A DNA stretch of 64,000 nucleotides from Eretmocerus hayati (GCA_029851415.1 CM056742.1:151967121-152031120); one strand, 5' to 3'. Positions 24,601 through 36,857 are shown, numbered from the stretch's first letter. The notes: generated by a model from the letters alone, not told the origin. Translations and numbers: made by a program.

Positions 24601-27600
24601 GCATGGATCTAGGTCTTTTCAATTGTAGCTTGAGAAAAGTAAAAACTTCGATGATTTTTGTGGGAGCCCTCCAGCTCCTGTAGATCTGAGGCACACTCAC
24701 ATCAGTAGCGTTTTGGTATGTAACTTATAGTGTCTGGAATCGTAGGCCTAGAGCTTCAAAGAATTCTTTCATGGATGATAGATATCATACACGAAGATTA
24801 TATCCCACAAAAATGCATTTCTCCGTCTTTCTTGCGTTAGTGCATCTTTTTTGGAAAAACTCTCTTCATGAATCTCTTCATGAAAAACTCTCTCATCATC
24901 GAAAATGTCAAAGCTTGAACCGCGAGTGGTTATCGAGGGGAGTTCAGAAACGGATTCTAAGCTCTAGACTGGTATTTGTAAATCTGTCAAGTTATAAATA
25001 CCAAAACATGACTCAGATTTGCAGGAGCCAGAAGATTCTTCAAAAATTGAGCCAGGATCGGAAAAATTTGGACCCGTGCGGGTAAAAATGAAGAATGCTA
25101 TTTTCGAGTACTCGAAAAATCTTCAAATTGAGCCCAGATACCAGTCTCTTACCATTAAGTAAAGCCAAATAATTTATATAACTCGTCATTTTTCATTTTC
25201 AATTTCGGAATTGAAAATGAAAAATTTGGATGAGCTCAAACTTTTTAGGGGTCGTATATTCATCAGCTTTATTTGATTTGAACGATCTCAGCAATGAGAG
25301 CGCTCGCAGCACTCGGTCTTCTCTTTCTTACCTCGTTACTCAAGTATTATGAGCAATAGAGAGAGAGTGAAACAGACGAAGATTCAAACGCTGTGAGTGC
25401 TGTGAACGACACGAAGAAATAAACCTCATATCGATGAATTAAAAATAAATTATACTTCATCAGATGTAACAATCCTGTGAAATTCGATCTGAATATGTCG
25501 TTAGTGTTTAAACTAAACATTGCTAAGGATAATTAGACAATTTGATGTCAGGTTCCTCTCAATGTCCCCGGAGGAATCGAACTCATTTTCTTTAAATTGT
25601 TTACAAGATCAATTTTTGTTTGCACGAAAAATGTACAGGGTGAAATAGGCGTAGCAGTTTTTCATCGTTACATGATTTGCGAAGATAGTCTCTGTTACTC
25701 TATTATCAGTGTCAAAACAAGAACGCTTGATGGCAATATGTGAATTTAACGTTGCTGATGCAGAACTACGTCTTTGCATGCTATTGAAATCAAGTCATAA
25801 TGCGTCGCACCCGTTTTGATCTACTACTAATGATATACCATTCTATGGTCTATTGTTGAAGCAGTGTTATATGGTTCTGTTGATCATCGGCGGTGCGCAC
25901 AACGTTGCAAATCACCAATCGCGATTGTGCGTAAGTTTTAGGGAAAATCACTGCTGGTGGAGTCAATTGATGATCATCGATCGAATATTTCAGCAATCAA
26001 TCGTTTTACTTCCATCTTAGTGCATATGGCTGAGGTTGTTTCAAGTTCATTCAACAGATTTTTTTGATTCAGGAACAAGTAATATGAGTAACCAATAGAG
26101 ATACAAACATGTTTTTTCGATTCAAAATGACCATCTAAACACGATTTCGAAAAAAACATGCGTTTCAGAGGGCAATCAAACCTTTTACAGCAGAACAGAG
26201 GGTGAGGTCGTTTCTGTCATCAAATTTTACTTCGTAAATGTATTTTTCAAAATTTTCGTCTTCCCTATAGGAAGCTAGAAAAATCCCTAGATGTGCTCAA
26301 ATTCTCTAGACTGGATATTTTCCCTGGACCAAAATGGTGACTAGGTATGTCAAAACTAAGGGCGGAATCAAACTCTACGTAAAATTTTACGTCAAGTAAG
26401 TTCTTTTTGAGAATTTTTAGCGTTGCTAGGAAGTTGGAAAGCACCGTAGCCGACCTGAGCCGAAGATTATACATTTTGAGCTTCGTATCAACACGACATG
26501 GATGCTGTGTAATATTAGTAATTTTCTTGGTGGTTTTGCTCTGCCTTACATCTCTTGCTCCTAGCACCCCTAAAAATTTCCAAAAAATACGTTTCTGACG
26601 TAAAATTTGATGTAAAATTCGATTTCGTCAATAGTTTTATCCTATCTAGCCACCATTTTGGTATAAGACGAAAATGCCTCGCCTCATTTGTCTTAGCAAA
26701 TCCAGGAATTTTCTTAGAGGAGACGAAAATTTTAAAAACATACGGCTTCGACGTAAAATTTGACGACAGAAATGATCTTACCCTCAGTTTTGCTATGAAA
26801 GGTCTCTATTGTTCTCTAAAACGCAAAAACTCATACCCAGGTATTTTAGTAGTCCATGAATATGTTCATAAATCGAAAACATCCAGGGAAAGGTGCTGTT
26901 CTGGGTTCGGATTCGTATTCAGCTGCTCAAAATACGTCAGAAATGGCATCCATCTTTTCTGATCAGAAAACTTTCATTTTTTTTGGGCCTGTGTAATTTT
27001 TGAAGTCTTATCGTTGAGAATTCTTTCGTTGATGCACAGAAATGAAGTATACAAAATTAAACAAGGCTTCTCTTAGACCGACTCGTACATCATATAAAGG
27101 TCAACGAAAAGGGTTTAAACGTTTTTCACACATCATGGCGCTGTTTCAGATTTTTAAATTTTCATTACAGATCAGGGCTACAAAACGGCAACTAATAGAA
27201 AAGGCTGTTTTGGATCATCAACGTCATACAAAAGTGACGCATCTTTTCTATTTCACGATGCAGTTTACGAGGATGAACAACGAGAAAGTATGGCGCGAGT
27301 CAGAATCTCAAAACAATGTTCAAAACCCTCAGCAAACATTCAAAAAAAGAATCATATCTCAAGACTTGAAAATCATGATGCTCTTAGTCATAGAGATGAT
27401 TTAGCATCGAATCACGCGTCCGTAAAGAATGGCTCTAACTATAATGTTGATACGGTGAAAAGAGATTATCGCCATTCAACTATTAGCTCAGATCTAGAAG
27501 TGAGCAATCAAAACCAATTACAACCTGTAGAGGATGTCAGTAATATACCAGGAACATCTGAAATCACGTCTAAGTATGGCTAGATTTATTCAATATTTCA

Positions 27601-30343
27601 TGGTACATAACTTGCTTGATTTGACTAAGATTCATTCAACAAATCATATTTTTTTGCATCGCAAAATTGCAAACCGTTACAATTCGTGCAAGATTTTATT
27701 CAATTCTTCGATGTTTGAGTGCTTGCGAAATTGCATAGAATAGTTTTCGCACCTCGTTCATGAGGCTGTATCTGGCCTCCGAGCGACTATTTCGATCATC
27801 TCTCACGGCTTTTAGGCCCAGAAACAAACGTCCACATAAGCTTGGTGCGAAAAGTACCATGAATCTCATACAGTTCATTTTTTGGTGATGGAGTTTGAAA
27901 ATATCGATACTTTTGACAATGTTCAATTGAAAAAGCAAGATTTTTCAGTTTTTTTCCCGATGCAAGAAATTCTTACAAGCTCAGTTTTATTCAATATCAT
28001 GAGGTTTATTCCCATAATACTTAATGGTGATAACAACAACAACAATAACAATGATAATAATAATAATAATAATTTGGAATGGTAATAGAAACGTTGTTCC
28101 TAAAAGGAGTGCTTCGATGGATATGATTATTGGTTTCATGCAAAAAAAGTATCCTCAGCTCCCAAGGTAAGATATGAGGAATGTTATTTCAAGTTCGTTA
28201 CCATTCAAAATCGTTGAACTTTGACAATTGTCGCCTTTCAGAGAAGAAATTGAAGACATGTTGTTGGAGGTACATGCCAAACACAATAACTGTTTAAAAG
28301 GCATGTCAGTAAATCAAATATTAGAAGAATCAGAGGAGTTTTACTTCAAAAATCGTGGTAAGAGTCGTGAGTCATCTTTCTATGTCTAATCCATGTTCGT
28401 GTATGTACAACCGATGGTGTAATCCCATTGCATCGTACGACGCAAGCGTTTATATCAAAATATATTGATGAAAATAAAATCATGCGGTGGATCATCAGAC
28501 GTCGGATGAGCTTTTGAAAACGAGCTACAATTTGAATTGCTATCTCTGGATTAGGTTTTCAGTCCAAATGATTGCAAGTTTTGTTTAGGTAATTTTTAAT
28601 CAATAATCAAAATCTCACTCTTTACTCTACGTGGACTCCAACTGAGAAAAGAGAATCGTTTTCACGTCATCGTTCTCCGATTCCTAATTCATCATAGAAA
28701 AATCGTATAAAAATTAGAAAGTTGAGTGTTACTATAAGTTTATTCGATTATGCTGGTTTGGACTGGTCAAAGCGCTCCGAACTCTCGGACCTCTCTCTCT
28801 CTCTTACTCATTGCATTAGAAAGAGAGGTCCGAGAGTCGGAGCGCTCCGACCAGCATAATCGAATAAATCTTATGATTCGACCGTTTCTTCCTTAGCTAT
28901 AAAAATTCGTAATTTTGATTCGCTCTCAAATTTTTTACCTTTTATTTTGAGTTGAGTGTATTTTGCAACGAATATTATTTTGACATTTACTAATAACCCT
29001 TGCAGAGTAGTTTTACATCCACATTGGATCGAGAAATGGTTTTAGGCGGGCTTCTGAAAGGCATATTATTGAATGTTTTACTCCCATTCTTCAATCTTAC
29101 CTCCAGTTTGGTGAATCGTGTTTCTGAATCGCAGAGATTATTTCCACATGGGAATATCGGATACCGGCATTGCCGGATTCCCGTGTGATTTTATGCATTT
29201 TCAAGATATCATATTTGTAATCTGGAGGTATAACGGCTATCCTTTACATGATTCTAATATAGAATCGAACATTCGCCAAATAATTTACCAATCTGAGAAT
29301 GCGATGAGTTTGCGACTGAGATGAAATTCCGGGATGCCCTATAGGTTCTTTCATGAAGAAAGTATCAATGAACAAAGAGTCGATAACTGGATAATTTCGT
29401 TGTGCAAGAGCTATGAGAAAAGATCGATAGCAGTCTTAAAAGTTGTACTACATATTTCACTCCATATAAGCCACTCGGAATGTCAGAGAAGCCTTGTCAA
29501 TATCTTTCATCCAAGGTCTTGAAATTTTTGAATGTAGGATGCACAGAGATTGATTGCTTTTGTTTCAATGTCAGTAGTTGAAATCCTGAAATTTTAAGGC
29601 CAAACGACAATCTGGAAAATTTTTTCCATTTGAATAGAGTTTCTATTGAGTGTTCAAGTTCTTGTGGGATGGTTATGCCCATCTTATGGTAGTTAAATAA
29701 TCTGTTCTTTTAGTTCAAAGTGTATACGACCTTGGATGAAAGCTTTCGGTAATTTTTTGTTTGCTATCCAAGAATATTTTGTTTGAATTTTGCTCGAGTT
29801 TGATTTTACGCTTTCGTTGAATGAAAGAGCACTCGAAAAATTTTTCTGGTATGAGAATGTGAGCCATTGCATGTATATTGATCACTAATTATAGATCAGA
29901 AGCCAAAAGCAGATGGTAGAGGCACATTCGTTTTGAGAGTAAGAAAAGGCAAGCATTGGAATGGGGAGTCGGTAGAAGAATGGGTGGCTCACCTCGCAGG
30001 TGGCGACAAACAGTTCAACTGGTCAATAAGGAAATTCGTTGACAGCCGACGAGAGGCTTGGTTCATCCAGACGGACCATTTAGAATTGAGAAATAGGATG
30101 TTGGCCGGTCACCGAAAAATAGGAAAGCAAATTTTTGAAGCAAAAATTCAGCGATCGGAAGAAGAGAGAAGAAATATGGTACTGCAAGAGTTACAGCAAG
30201 AAAAATTTGCCAAAGATGGATACGCACTGATAATTACAAAAGAAGGAGAATATTTGGATATCAAGAAAGGCCCAATAATAAAACGTTTGAAATGGTGCAA
30301 AAAAACAAAATCATACGTCGAGGCTCAGCAAAATGAAGTATGA
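21620..30343 (+). CDS. Unrecognised nine-exon coiled-coil protein (668 aa)
   Basis: I do not recognise this gene. Exons: 21620-21628, 22029-22462, 22532-22624, 22832-22979, 23920-24214, 27171-27573, 28107-28166, 28242-28357, 29895-30343. All eight junctions keep phase and the frame stays open to a stop. The N-terminal ~180 residues are heptad-rich (KKVYDLEEKIRTQD, LQDENLKLEKEVTRLNKLV), so a coiled coil is likely. A Ser-rich middle follows. Near 468-515 there is a helical segment (YPQLPREEIEDMLLEV, GMSVNQILEESEEF) that faintly recalls a motif near the C-termini of TTC3/DZIP3/RBM44-type proteins, from memory only. The charged C-terminus has WIRK-like and KIGKQIFEAKIQRSEEERR stretches. The first 9-bp exon is the least certain part. 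The stop lies 102 bp before a hAT insertion. Confidence 0.75.
23563..23833. mobile_element. Inverted-repeat MITE in intron 4
   Basis: The ends CCCTGCTGAA and TTCAGCAGGG are inverted. The arms continue with AATTCCGTGGGACC against GGTCCCACGGAATT, and ATTGGGCTTC against GAAGCCCAAT. 271 bp, non-coding. Confidence 0.8.
24215..27170 (+). other. Intron 5 of the coiled-coil gene (2.96 kb)
   Basis: AT-rich. Around 26,200-26,800 the motif 'taaaattt(g/t)acgt' recurs in diverged copies, suggesting an old degenerate repeat. No nested gene was recognised. Confidence 0.4.
28030..28073. repeat. (AAC/AAT)n microsatellite
   Basis: A trinucleotide tract of AAC then AAT units in intron 6 of the coiled-coil gene. 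It creates a poly-Asn reading frame that is not coding. Confidence 0.9.
28734..28874. mobile_element. 141-bp foldback MITE in intron 8
   Basis: Near-perfect inverted arms: TTTATTCGATTATGCTGGT against ACCAGCATAATCGAATAAA, and GAGCGCTTTG/GGAGCGCTCC regions around a (CT)n core that pairs with AGAGAGG. Non-coding. Confidence 0.8.
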
Positions 30344-30830
30344 AAAAAAGCTAAGATCAGAAAAGGGAAACCCACAAGACTCAATAATTAACGTTATCTG
30401 ATTGCTCAAAGCAACTAGAGTCTGTATATTTTGAATGGATACGATCAGGGCCCTCCAACTCGCATAGGCAAAACGGCGTGAGTTTCGAGGACCGAGCCGA
30501 GGACCGCGCGCTGCGCCATCCGTCGGATTTTTTCGGGAAGCTTGTAAACTAGCCGCTGCCGCGGGGTAATCCGGGTTTTACAGAGCACCGACGAGATGCT
30601 CATCAGGGGTGCTCAATGAATTGCTCGAACATGGAATTAGGATTCGCGATAGCTGTGGTTAATAGTTATGTAGAATCTGTATAACGCAGTATATGTCTCT
30701 TATCATTGCCCTAATCATTATTTGATCAGTACGTTATAGTTGATGGCCAGGTACAGAATTTCAGACTGAGATCCCATATGGGGGTCGACAGTTTATGTAT
30801 AAGCTTTCATCCCACTTATTGTACAACCCG

Positions 30831-30896
30831 TGTAGTGAAGTGGTCACGAGCTTCGCCTCGCACGCTCGGGAGCGTGAGTTCGAACCCCGGCTGAGG
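30831..30896 (+). other. tRNA-like pol III module, left arm
   Basis: TGTAGTGAAGTGG resembles a type 2 pol III A box and GAGTTCGAACC a B box, about 45 bp apart. A perfect stem CACGCTC/GAGCGTG lies between them, and a T9 run follows from 30899. The T stem is mismatched, so this is a degenerate tRNA or tRNA-derived SINE head rather than a working tRNA gene. Confidence 0.55.
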
Positions 30897-31029
30897 AATT
30901 TTTTTTTCCACTTTTACAAGCTGATTTATTTATTTATTTATTTTTTTTTTCTTCTTTATGAAGATCAACTTTTTTTTCATATCTCGTTGTAAAGGGAAAA
31001 ATTGTTATCCGTGGCGACCTGAAATTTTA

Positions 31030-32180
31030 CGAAATTTTTTATTATTTCCTAACTTGCTCTGGAACTATGCATTCTTTTGAGGCAAAAATCGTTCCCAAAA
31101 CCTAGGGAGGTAGATCGACCCCCAAATGCTCTCGGACCGAAAATTCTTTTGAAAATAGATTCATTCCCAAAACCGAGTAAAGCAATGAATCCCCGAATAC
31201 CCGTATGCTCGGATCGAAATTTTTTCTGAAAAAAGGATCATCTACAATATTTAGGAAGGCAGATAATTCCGCGCTTGTCTTGTTGGACTGTATATTCTTT
31301 TAATAAAATAATTATTCCCTAAACGACGAAGGCAGATGAACAACCAAATGCTCGAAGGCTCGGACCAAAAATTGTTTGGAAAAAAAGAATGATTCCGAAA
31401 ACTGAGGAAGACAATTAATTAAACCCGCAAATCCCCGTATGCTTGGATCGAAAATTCTCTTGGAAGTAGAATATTGTTCTCAAAACCCAGAGACAAATTA
31501 ACCAGCAAATGCTCAAATGTTTGGACTGGGAAATCTTTTGGAACAAGAATCTATTCCTAAACCCGAGGAGGGCAAATTAACCCCCGACGGCCTTGATGCG
31601 CGGAACGAAAGTTTTTTTTTCTAATCGAATCATTCCCAAAACCATGAAGGTATTAGGTAATGACCCAATCATGCTTATGATAGATGCTCGGACCGAAAAT
31701 CTTTTTGAAAAATATGTGTAAATCATCCTTGAGTCCAAAGAAGGCAAAAACCATCGATATATTCGTATGCGCGGACGAAAAATTCTTCAGTGAAAAGAAT
31801 TATTCCCAAAACCGGAGGAAACAATAAATCACGCAATACAATAATGCCATGCTCGGACCAAAAATTCTGTTGAAGAGAGTTTTGGCTAGCTTAATCTATT
31901 TCGACTCGTACTTTGAAGGAATGTTCTCTTTCCCGAAAGAAGTTCCGGCTCATATGATGGATAATTGCGGGCATATATTTCCCGTTATGAGTTCTAAAGG
32001 AGATCTTTTTTCGGAAGAACTTTCGGTCCGAGCATACGAATTCTGCGGCTTTAAATGCCTTCATCGGTGTGGGAATGATGCTTTTCCCAAAAATACTTTC
32101 AATCTGGGCATACGATGGCGATTTCAGTCACCTCCCCCGGTTTTGCACGTGATTCTACTTTTGAAAGAATTCACTGAGAA
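31030..32180. repeat. Degenerate ~75-bp unit array inside the hAT element
   Basis: Diverged tandem units of the form 'atgctcggaccgaaaattctttt...attcccaaaaccgagga'. At least ten units are visible here. Inverted units occur in the right half (33905-34105 and 35060-35470). Part of the array belongs to the long inverted arms. Confidence 0.7.
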
Positions 32181-32414
32181 AAAATTCTCGGTCGTATAGC
32201 CACGCGTTTTGCCATGCGATCAGAAACGGTTGGAGCGCAACATTGATCTTGTCACTACTCCAGGCCATCGGAATGATTTGGCATCTGGTATTTCTGCCAG
32301 AATAAATAACCACAGACCATATATTTCGAGTGACCCGATACTTCATCGAGTCACCATTGAATGGTTGGGAGTTGGAACGGTATACAGTATACAGTATACC
32401 TTTCAGTATATATA

Positions 32415-33520
32415 CAGTATACCTTTCATAAGTAATGGATCGAGTAGGGTCTCACTTAAACAAAGATATATCGAAGATACTTTGACGTAAAAAAATTTCG
32501 AAAAAGCATCTCAAAAATCACAAAAAAATCTATCGATTCATGTGTTCAAAACATTCCTTGCGCCCTTTTCGAGTACCCGTAGTCAACGATGAAAATCTAA
32601 AAAATTTCTCCTTCAATAAGTCACTCACAACTTTTGCGGGAAATATCCGATCACAAAAATTTCACGGGATCTTGTGGATCTTCTCAAAACCTACAATTTC
32701 CTATTTTTAAGTTCTCTCTACGTTCTTTCCTGTCCAAGTAACAAGCTTGGAAAGAAAATTTTGTATTACATGAACTGCTTATGGAGATATTAGGAGATAC
32801 CTACCGCGGCTGGCGCCGGGTTTCGTCTCGCCTTGCTCTATTCTAGCACAAAAATTCATCAAAAAATATCATGGCCCATGATTTTGACGTAGAATAATTT
32901 CATCTTCCAGAATATTTGATCAGATTTGGTCTTGGATTGGAGGCAATCCCGATTCCTCAAGTTTTACCGAGAAAATTGATTAATTTCATGTTTTGTCCCC
33001 ATAGATCACATTCAAGGCAAAATCTGATGAGATATTCTGAAAGATGGGATTATTTTACGTGAAAATAATGTGCCATGATGTTTTTTGGAGAATTTTCGCG
33101 CTAGAATAGAGCAAGGCGAGACGAAACAGGCACCAGCCGCGGTACCTCCATAAGCAGTCCATGTAATACAAAATTTTCTTCTTAGATCATTACTCGGGCA
33201 GAAAAGGTCGTAGAGAGAACTTTAAAAAGAGGAAATTGTAGGTTTTGAAAAGATTTACAAGATCCCGTCAGAATTTTTGTGATCGGATCACTTCCGCCAA
33301 AGTTGTAGGTAGGTGATTGATTGAAGGAGAAATCTTTTAGATTTTCATCGTTGAGCACGGGCACGCAAAAAGGATGCAAGAAATGTTTTAAACACATGAA
33401 TCAATCAGATTTCTGTGATCTTCAAGGTGCTTCTTTCAAAATTTCCATACGACGAAGTATATTGAAAATATCACTGTTTTGGTGAGACCCTACATGACCC
33501 ATTATTTATGAAAGGTACTG
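32415..33520. mobile_element. Nested 1.1-kb foldback element, mariner-type ends
   Basis: The ends CAGTATACCTTTCATAA and TTATGAAAGGTACTG are flanked by TA (32413-32414, 33521-33522), matching Tc1/mariner CAGT termini and target. The inverted arms run almost the whole length (GGGTCTCAC/GTGAGACCC, GCCGCGG blocks, CGTCTCGCCTTGCTCTATTC and its complement) around a centre near 32970. It is inserted inside the hAT element, so it is younger than that copy or moved with it. No transposase. Confidence 0.8.
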
Positions 33521-34105
33521 TACCTCGAAAAAGTCCACTTAATGGGAAAACGAGAAAACATGGGAAACCATTGAGGAGTTTTCCAAGGATGAAATGGAAA
33601 CTCATATCGCTCTTCTGCTGAGCTGAATACCATCGATTAATGCTGGGAAGCAATCAGAAAATCTATTTGTCCATCCAGGAGGAATCTATTTATGAATAAA
33701 CCAATTTTCAGCAGTTTTGCCACGGAAGACATCAAATTCTTTGCATTTTTTTGATACTGGTGAATTGATCTATTAATCCAAAGATCTTTGGAAATTATTT
33801 AACTGAAATAACAAACCAAAATACTGTGATGGCAATCCAGTAATGGTCGTACAGCGATACCACGTTAAATATACAGTCGTATTTGTTTGGACGGCAATAG
33901 TTTACTCTCTGTGAATTTTTGGTCCAAGCACTCACGAATTCGCTGGTTCATTTGCCTCCCTGTAGGTTATCGAAATGATTTTCTGGGAAAAACATTTTTC
34001 GGTCCGGGCGTACATACATACATACACCGGTATTTGCGATTTTGATTGCCTTCTATAATTTTGAGAATACTTTTTAGCTCCAAAAGAATTTTCGGTCCCG
34101 CGCGT

Positions 34106-35027
34106 AAGTGTATATGAGTAGTTCCGTTGAAACTTCAACACTTGGAGGCCGAAAATGTGCCAACCCCAAATCCCACTTCAGAGGGTTCTGATGTGTATTT
34201 TTCAAGTTCTTCAAACATATAATGTATAATTCATGTCGCGCACAGATTTAAACACGGAACCTGACATTTTGAGCGGCGCACGGAACCCGACATTTGACAC
34301 TAAAATTGATCTCACGGCCAAACGATTCAAGCTACAGTCTTGAGGTTTTGGGGTCTTCATTTGGCCACCAGATACTTTGAAAAAAACTGAATAGGGCCTC
34401 CGTAATCTCGCGTTTGAGAGTCGCACTAGTACCACACGGAACTGACCAAAAAATTTAGCAAAACCAGATTTTCGCGGGAAAGAGATCCGCAAAGTATAAA
34501 AATCAATTTTTTTCGAAATTCTGGGGCATGAAAGAGTTGCGCCTGACGATTTACCTTAAGAATAAGTTGGTGCGGAAAAGTCGAGAATGAGGCAAATTCA
34601 CTTTTATCGAGGAAAACTGAGCGAGTAGATTTTCAAGTAAAACTGCACCACAAAATGTATGTGCTCCGCGCACATGCAAAAAGTGGTATTTGGGCTCTTA
34701 TAGCAATGGAATTTGGTGCTTAATACTATATGATATTTGATTCATTTGCACGCACGAATCTTAAACGAGCCTCACTGCGGCGCTTCACGCCCATAAAGTC
34801 CGAAAAAAAAAGAAAACCACAACGCACGGAACTAACTGACATTTTGACCCTTTTTTCGATGATAATTTTTTTGGGTGGCCCTGGATCGTCAAACTAATGA
34901 TTGCGCCATAAAGAGCACCGGAAATACGCCGAAAATGACTTACACGAATTTTTTCCCAAGCGTTTTAAGGGTTCGTACAAGCAGGCATAAGTACATTATT
35001 TCAAAGTTTCCACAGAACTACTCATAT
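34106..35027. mobile_element. Inverted-end element within the hAT right half
   Basis: The ends ATGAGTAGTTCCGTTGAAAC and GTTTCCACAGAACTACTCAT are inverted repeats about 20 bp long. The right half matches the dispersed repeat at 2215-2637. Both flanks carry degenerate ~75-bp units, so it interrupted the array. Confidence 0.6.
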
Positions 35028-35642
35028 ACATACCTATTGCGGTTGTAATTGCCTTCCACGGTTTTTGGGAAACATCCCTTCTTCAAAAAAAATTTCAGCC
35101 CGCGAATACGGGTATCGGTTTCAATTGCTGTGCTTAGTTTTGAAAATGATTTTTTTCCCCAAAACAATTTTTGGTCCGAGCCTTCGAGCATTTGGTTGTT
35201 CATCTGCCTTCGTCGTTTAGGGAATAATTATTTTATTAAAAGAATATACAGTCCAACAAGACAAGCGCGGAATTATCTGCCTTCCTAAATATTGTAGATG
35301 ATTCTTTTTTCAGAAAAAATTTCGATCCGAGCATACGGGTATTCGGGGATTCATTGCTTTACTCGGTTTTGGGAATGAATCTATTTTCAAAAGAATTTTC
35401 GGTCCGAGAGCATTTGGGGGTCGATCTACCTCCCTAGGTTTTGGGAACGATTTTTGCCTCAAAAGAATGCATAGTTCCAGAGCAAGTTAGGAAATAATAA
35501 AAAATTTCGTAAAATTTCAGGTCGCCACGGATAACAATTTTTCCCTTTACAACGAGATATGAAAAAAAAGTTGATCTTCATAAAGAAGAAAAAAAAAATA
35601 AATAAATAAATAAATCAGCTTGTAAAAGTGGAAAAAAAAATT

Positions 35643-35708
35643 CCTCAGCCGGGGTTCGAACTCACGCTCCCGAGCGTGCGAGGCGAAGCTCGTGACCACT
35701 TCACTACA
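35643..35708 (-). other. tRNA-like pol III module, right arm
   Basis: The mirror copy of 30831-30896 within the right arm, reading towards the element's centre on the minus strand. Identical over the A box, hairpin and B box. Confidence 0.55.
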
Positions 35709-36102
35709 CGGGTTGTACAATAAGTGGGATGAAAGCTTATACATAAACTGTCGACCCCCATATGGGATCTCAGTTTGAAATTCTGTACCTGGCCATCAAC
35801 TATAACGTACTGATCAAATAATGATTAGGGCAATGATAAGAGACATATACTGCGTTATACAGATTCTACATAACTATTAACCACAGCTATCGCGAATCCT
35901 AATTCCATGTTCGAGCAATTCATTGAGCACCCCTGATGAGCATCTCGTCGGTGCTCTGTAAAACCCGGATTACCCCGCGGCAGCGGCTAGTTTACAAGCT
36001 TCCCGAAAAAATCCGACGGATGGCGCAGCGCGCGGTCCTCGGCTCGGTCCTCGAAACTCACGCCGCTTTTTTAACACGGAGTTGGAGGGCCCTGGATACG
36101 AT

Positions 36103-36853
36103 CGTGTTACAATTGGAAAAGATGATATCTTACCTTTTTCCTTCCTTTTTCATGAAAAATCATTCTAGTTTCACATTGGTATTTGATGTATACACTTATT
36201 ATTATGATGTAAAAAAAGTTGTTTTGTTTTGACTCACGTGCATACAATGTACCATCTCGATTATTTATTGTTACAATAGATTTGAGACTGATGTTACTGT
36301 TACTTCCACTTGTACCTGCCCAATCCAGTACAAAAGTTTAATATGTTTTGACTTATTTTGTTACTTCTCCAAACTTGTTACTTTACTCAATGAAACTATG
36401 AGTAGAATCATGCTGTAGATTTGAAAAAGAGTATCATAACATTGAAAGAAATGGTTTCCTTATAGCTTAATTGATAGAACGAATAAAATTTGCATCCATC
36501 GTGTTCATAGTTTTCTTCATTTACCCGAGAAGTTTGCAAAGAATTTAGCTCCTTACCGATCTTTCAGATAATGAAGTTTGAATATGAATACTCATATATT
36601 CAGATCCTAAATTAGTCAGCCGCATGGTTATATACGTCAACCACAACGATGATTCAATTTTTCATCGCAGAGATGATTTACAATAAAGGAGGACACATTT
36701 AGATTCATCCACCACTGACTTCAAAATTTCAAATACCTTTTCACTTTGAATTTCCAAGCGCAAAGCGCCAAAGCTTTCAACCACGCGCTCGATCCCACCC
36801 CTTTCTAGTGACCCTATAGCGGCGACACCGAACACCGACACGTGCGAGCAGAC
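36103..36853. other. Spacer between the hAT and LTR elements
   Basis: About 750 bp of AT-rich sequence; no exon recognised. It begins with the right copy of GATACGAT's flank and ends with the TGAT target duplication of the LTR element. Confidence 0.5.
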
Positions 36854-36857
36854 TGAT

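Larger units (their letters stand above)
30446..36094. mobile_element. 5.65-kb non-autonomous hAT-type element with long inverted arms
   Basis: The termini are CAGGGCCCTCCAACTC and its exact complement. The 8-bp direct repeat GATACGAT flanks the element (30438-30445 and 36095-36102). An 8-bp duplication and CAGGG ends are hallmarks of hAT transposons. The inverted arms stay highly similar for about 950 bp (30446-31390 against 35150-36094), far longer than usual hAT ends. The element carries a tRNA-like module in each arm, arrays of a ~75-bp unit, a nested TA-flanked foldback (32415-33520) and another inverted-repeat element (34106-35027). No transposase was found. It lies in the presumed 3' UTR of the coiled-coil gene. 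Confidence 0.88.

Noticed and set aside
27882..28085. Coding frame with a poly-Asn end
   Set aside because: The Asn run is the AAC/AAT microsatellite in an intron.
30831..30896. Functional tRNA gene
   Set aside because: The T stem has mismatches and no proper acceptor stem closes; treated as a tRNA-like module.
30795..30992. 65-codon frame duplicated at 35547-35744
   Set aside because: Located in the inverted arms of the hAT element over the tRNA-like module and poly(T); not a protein gene.
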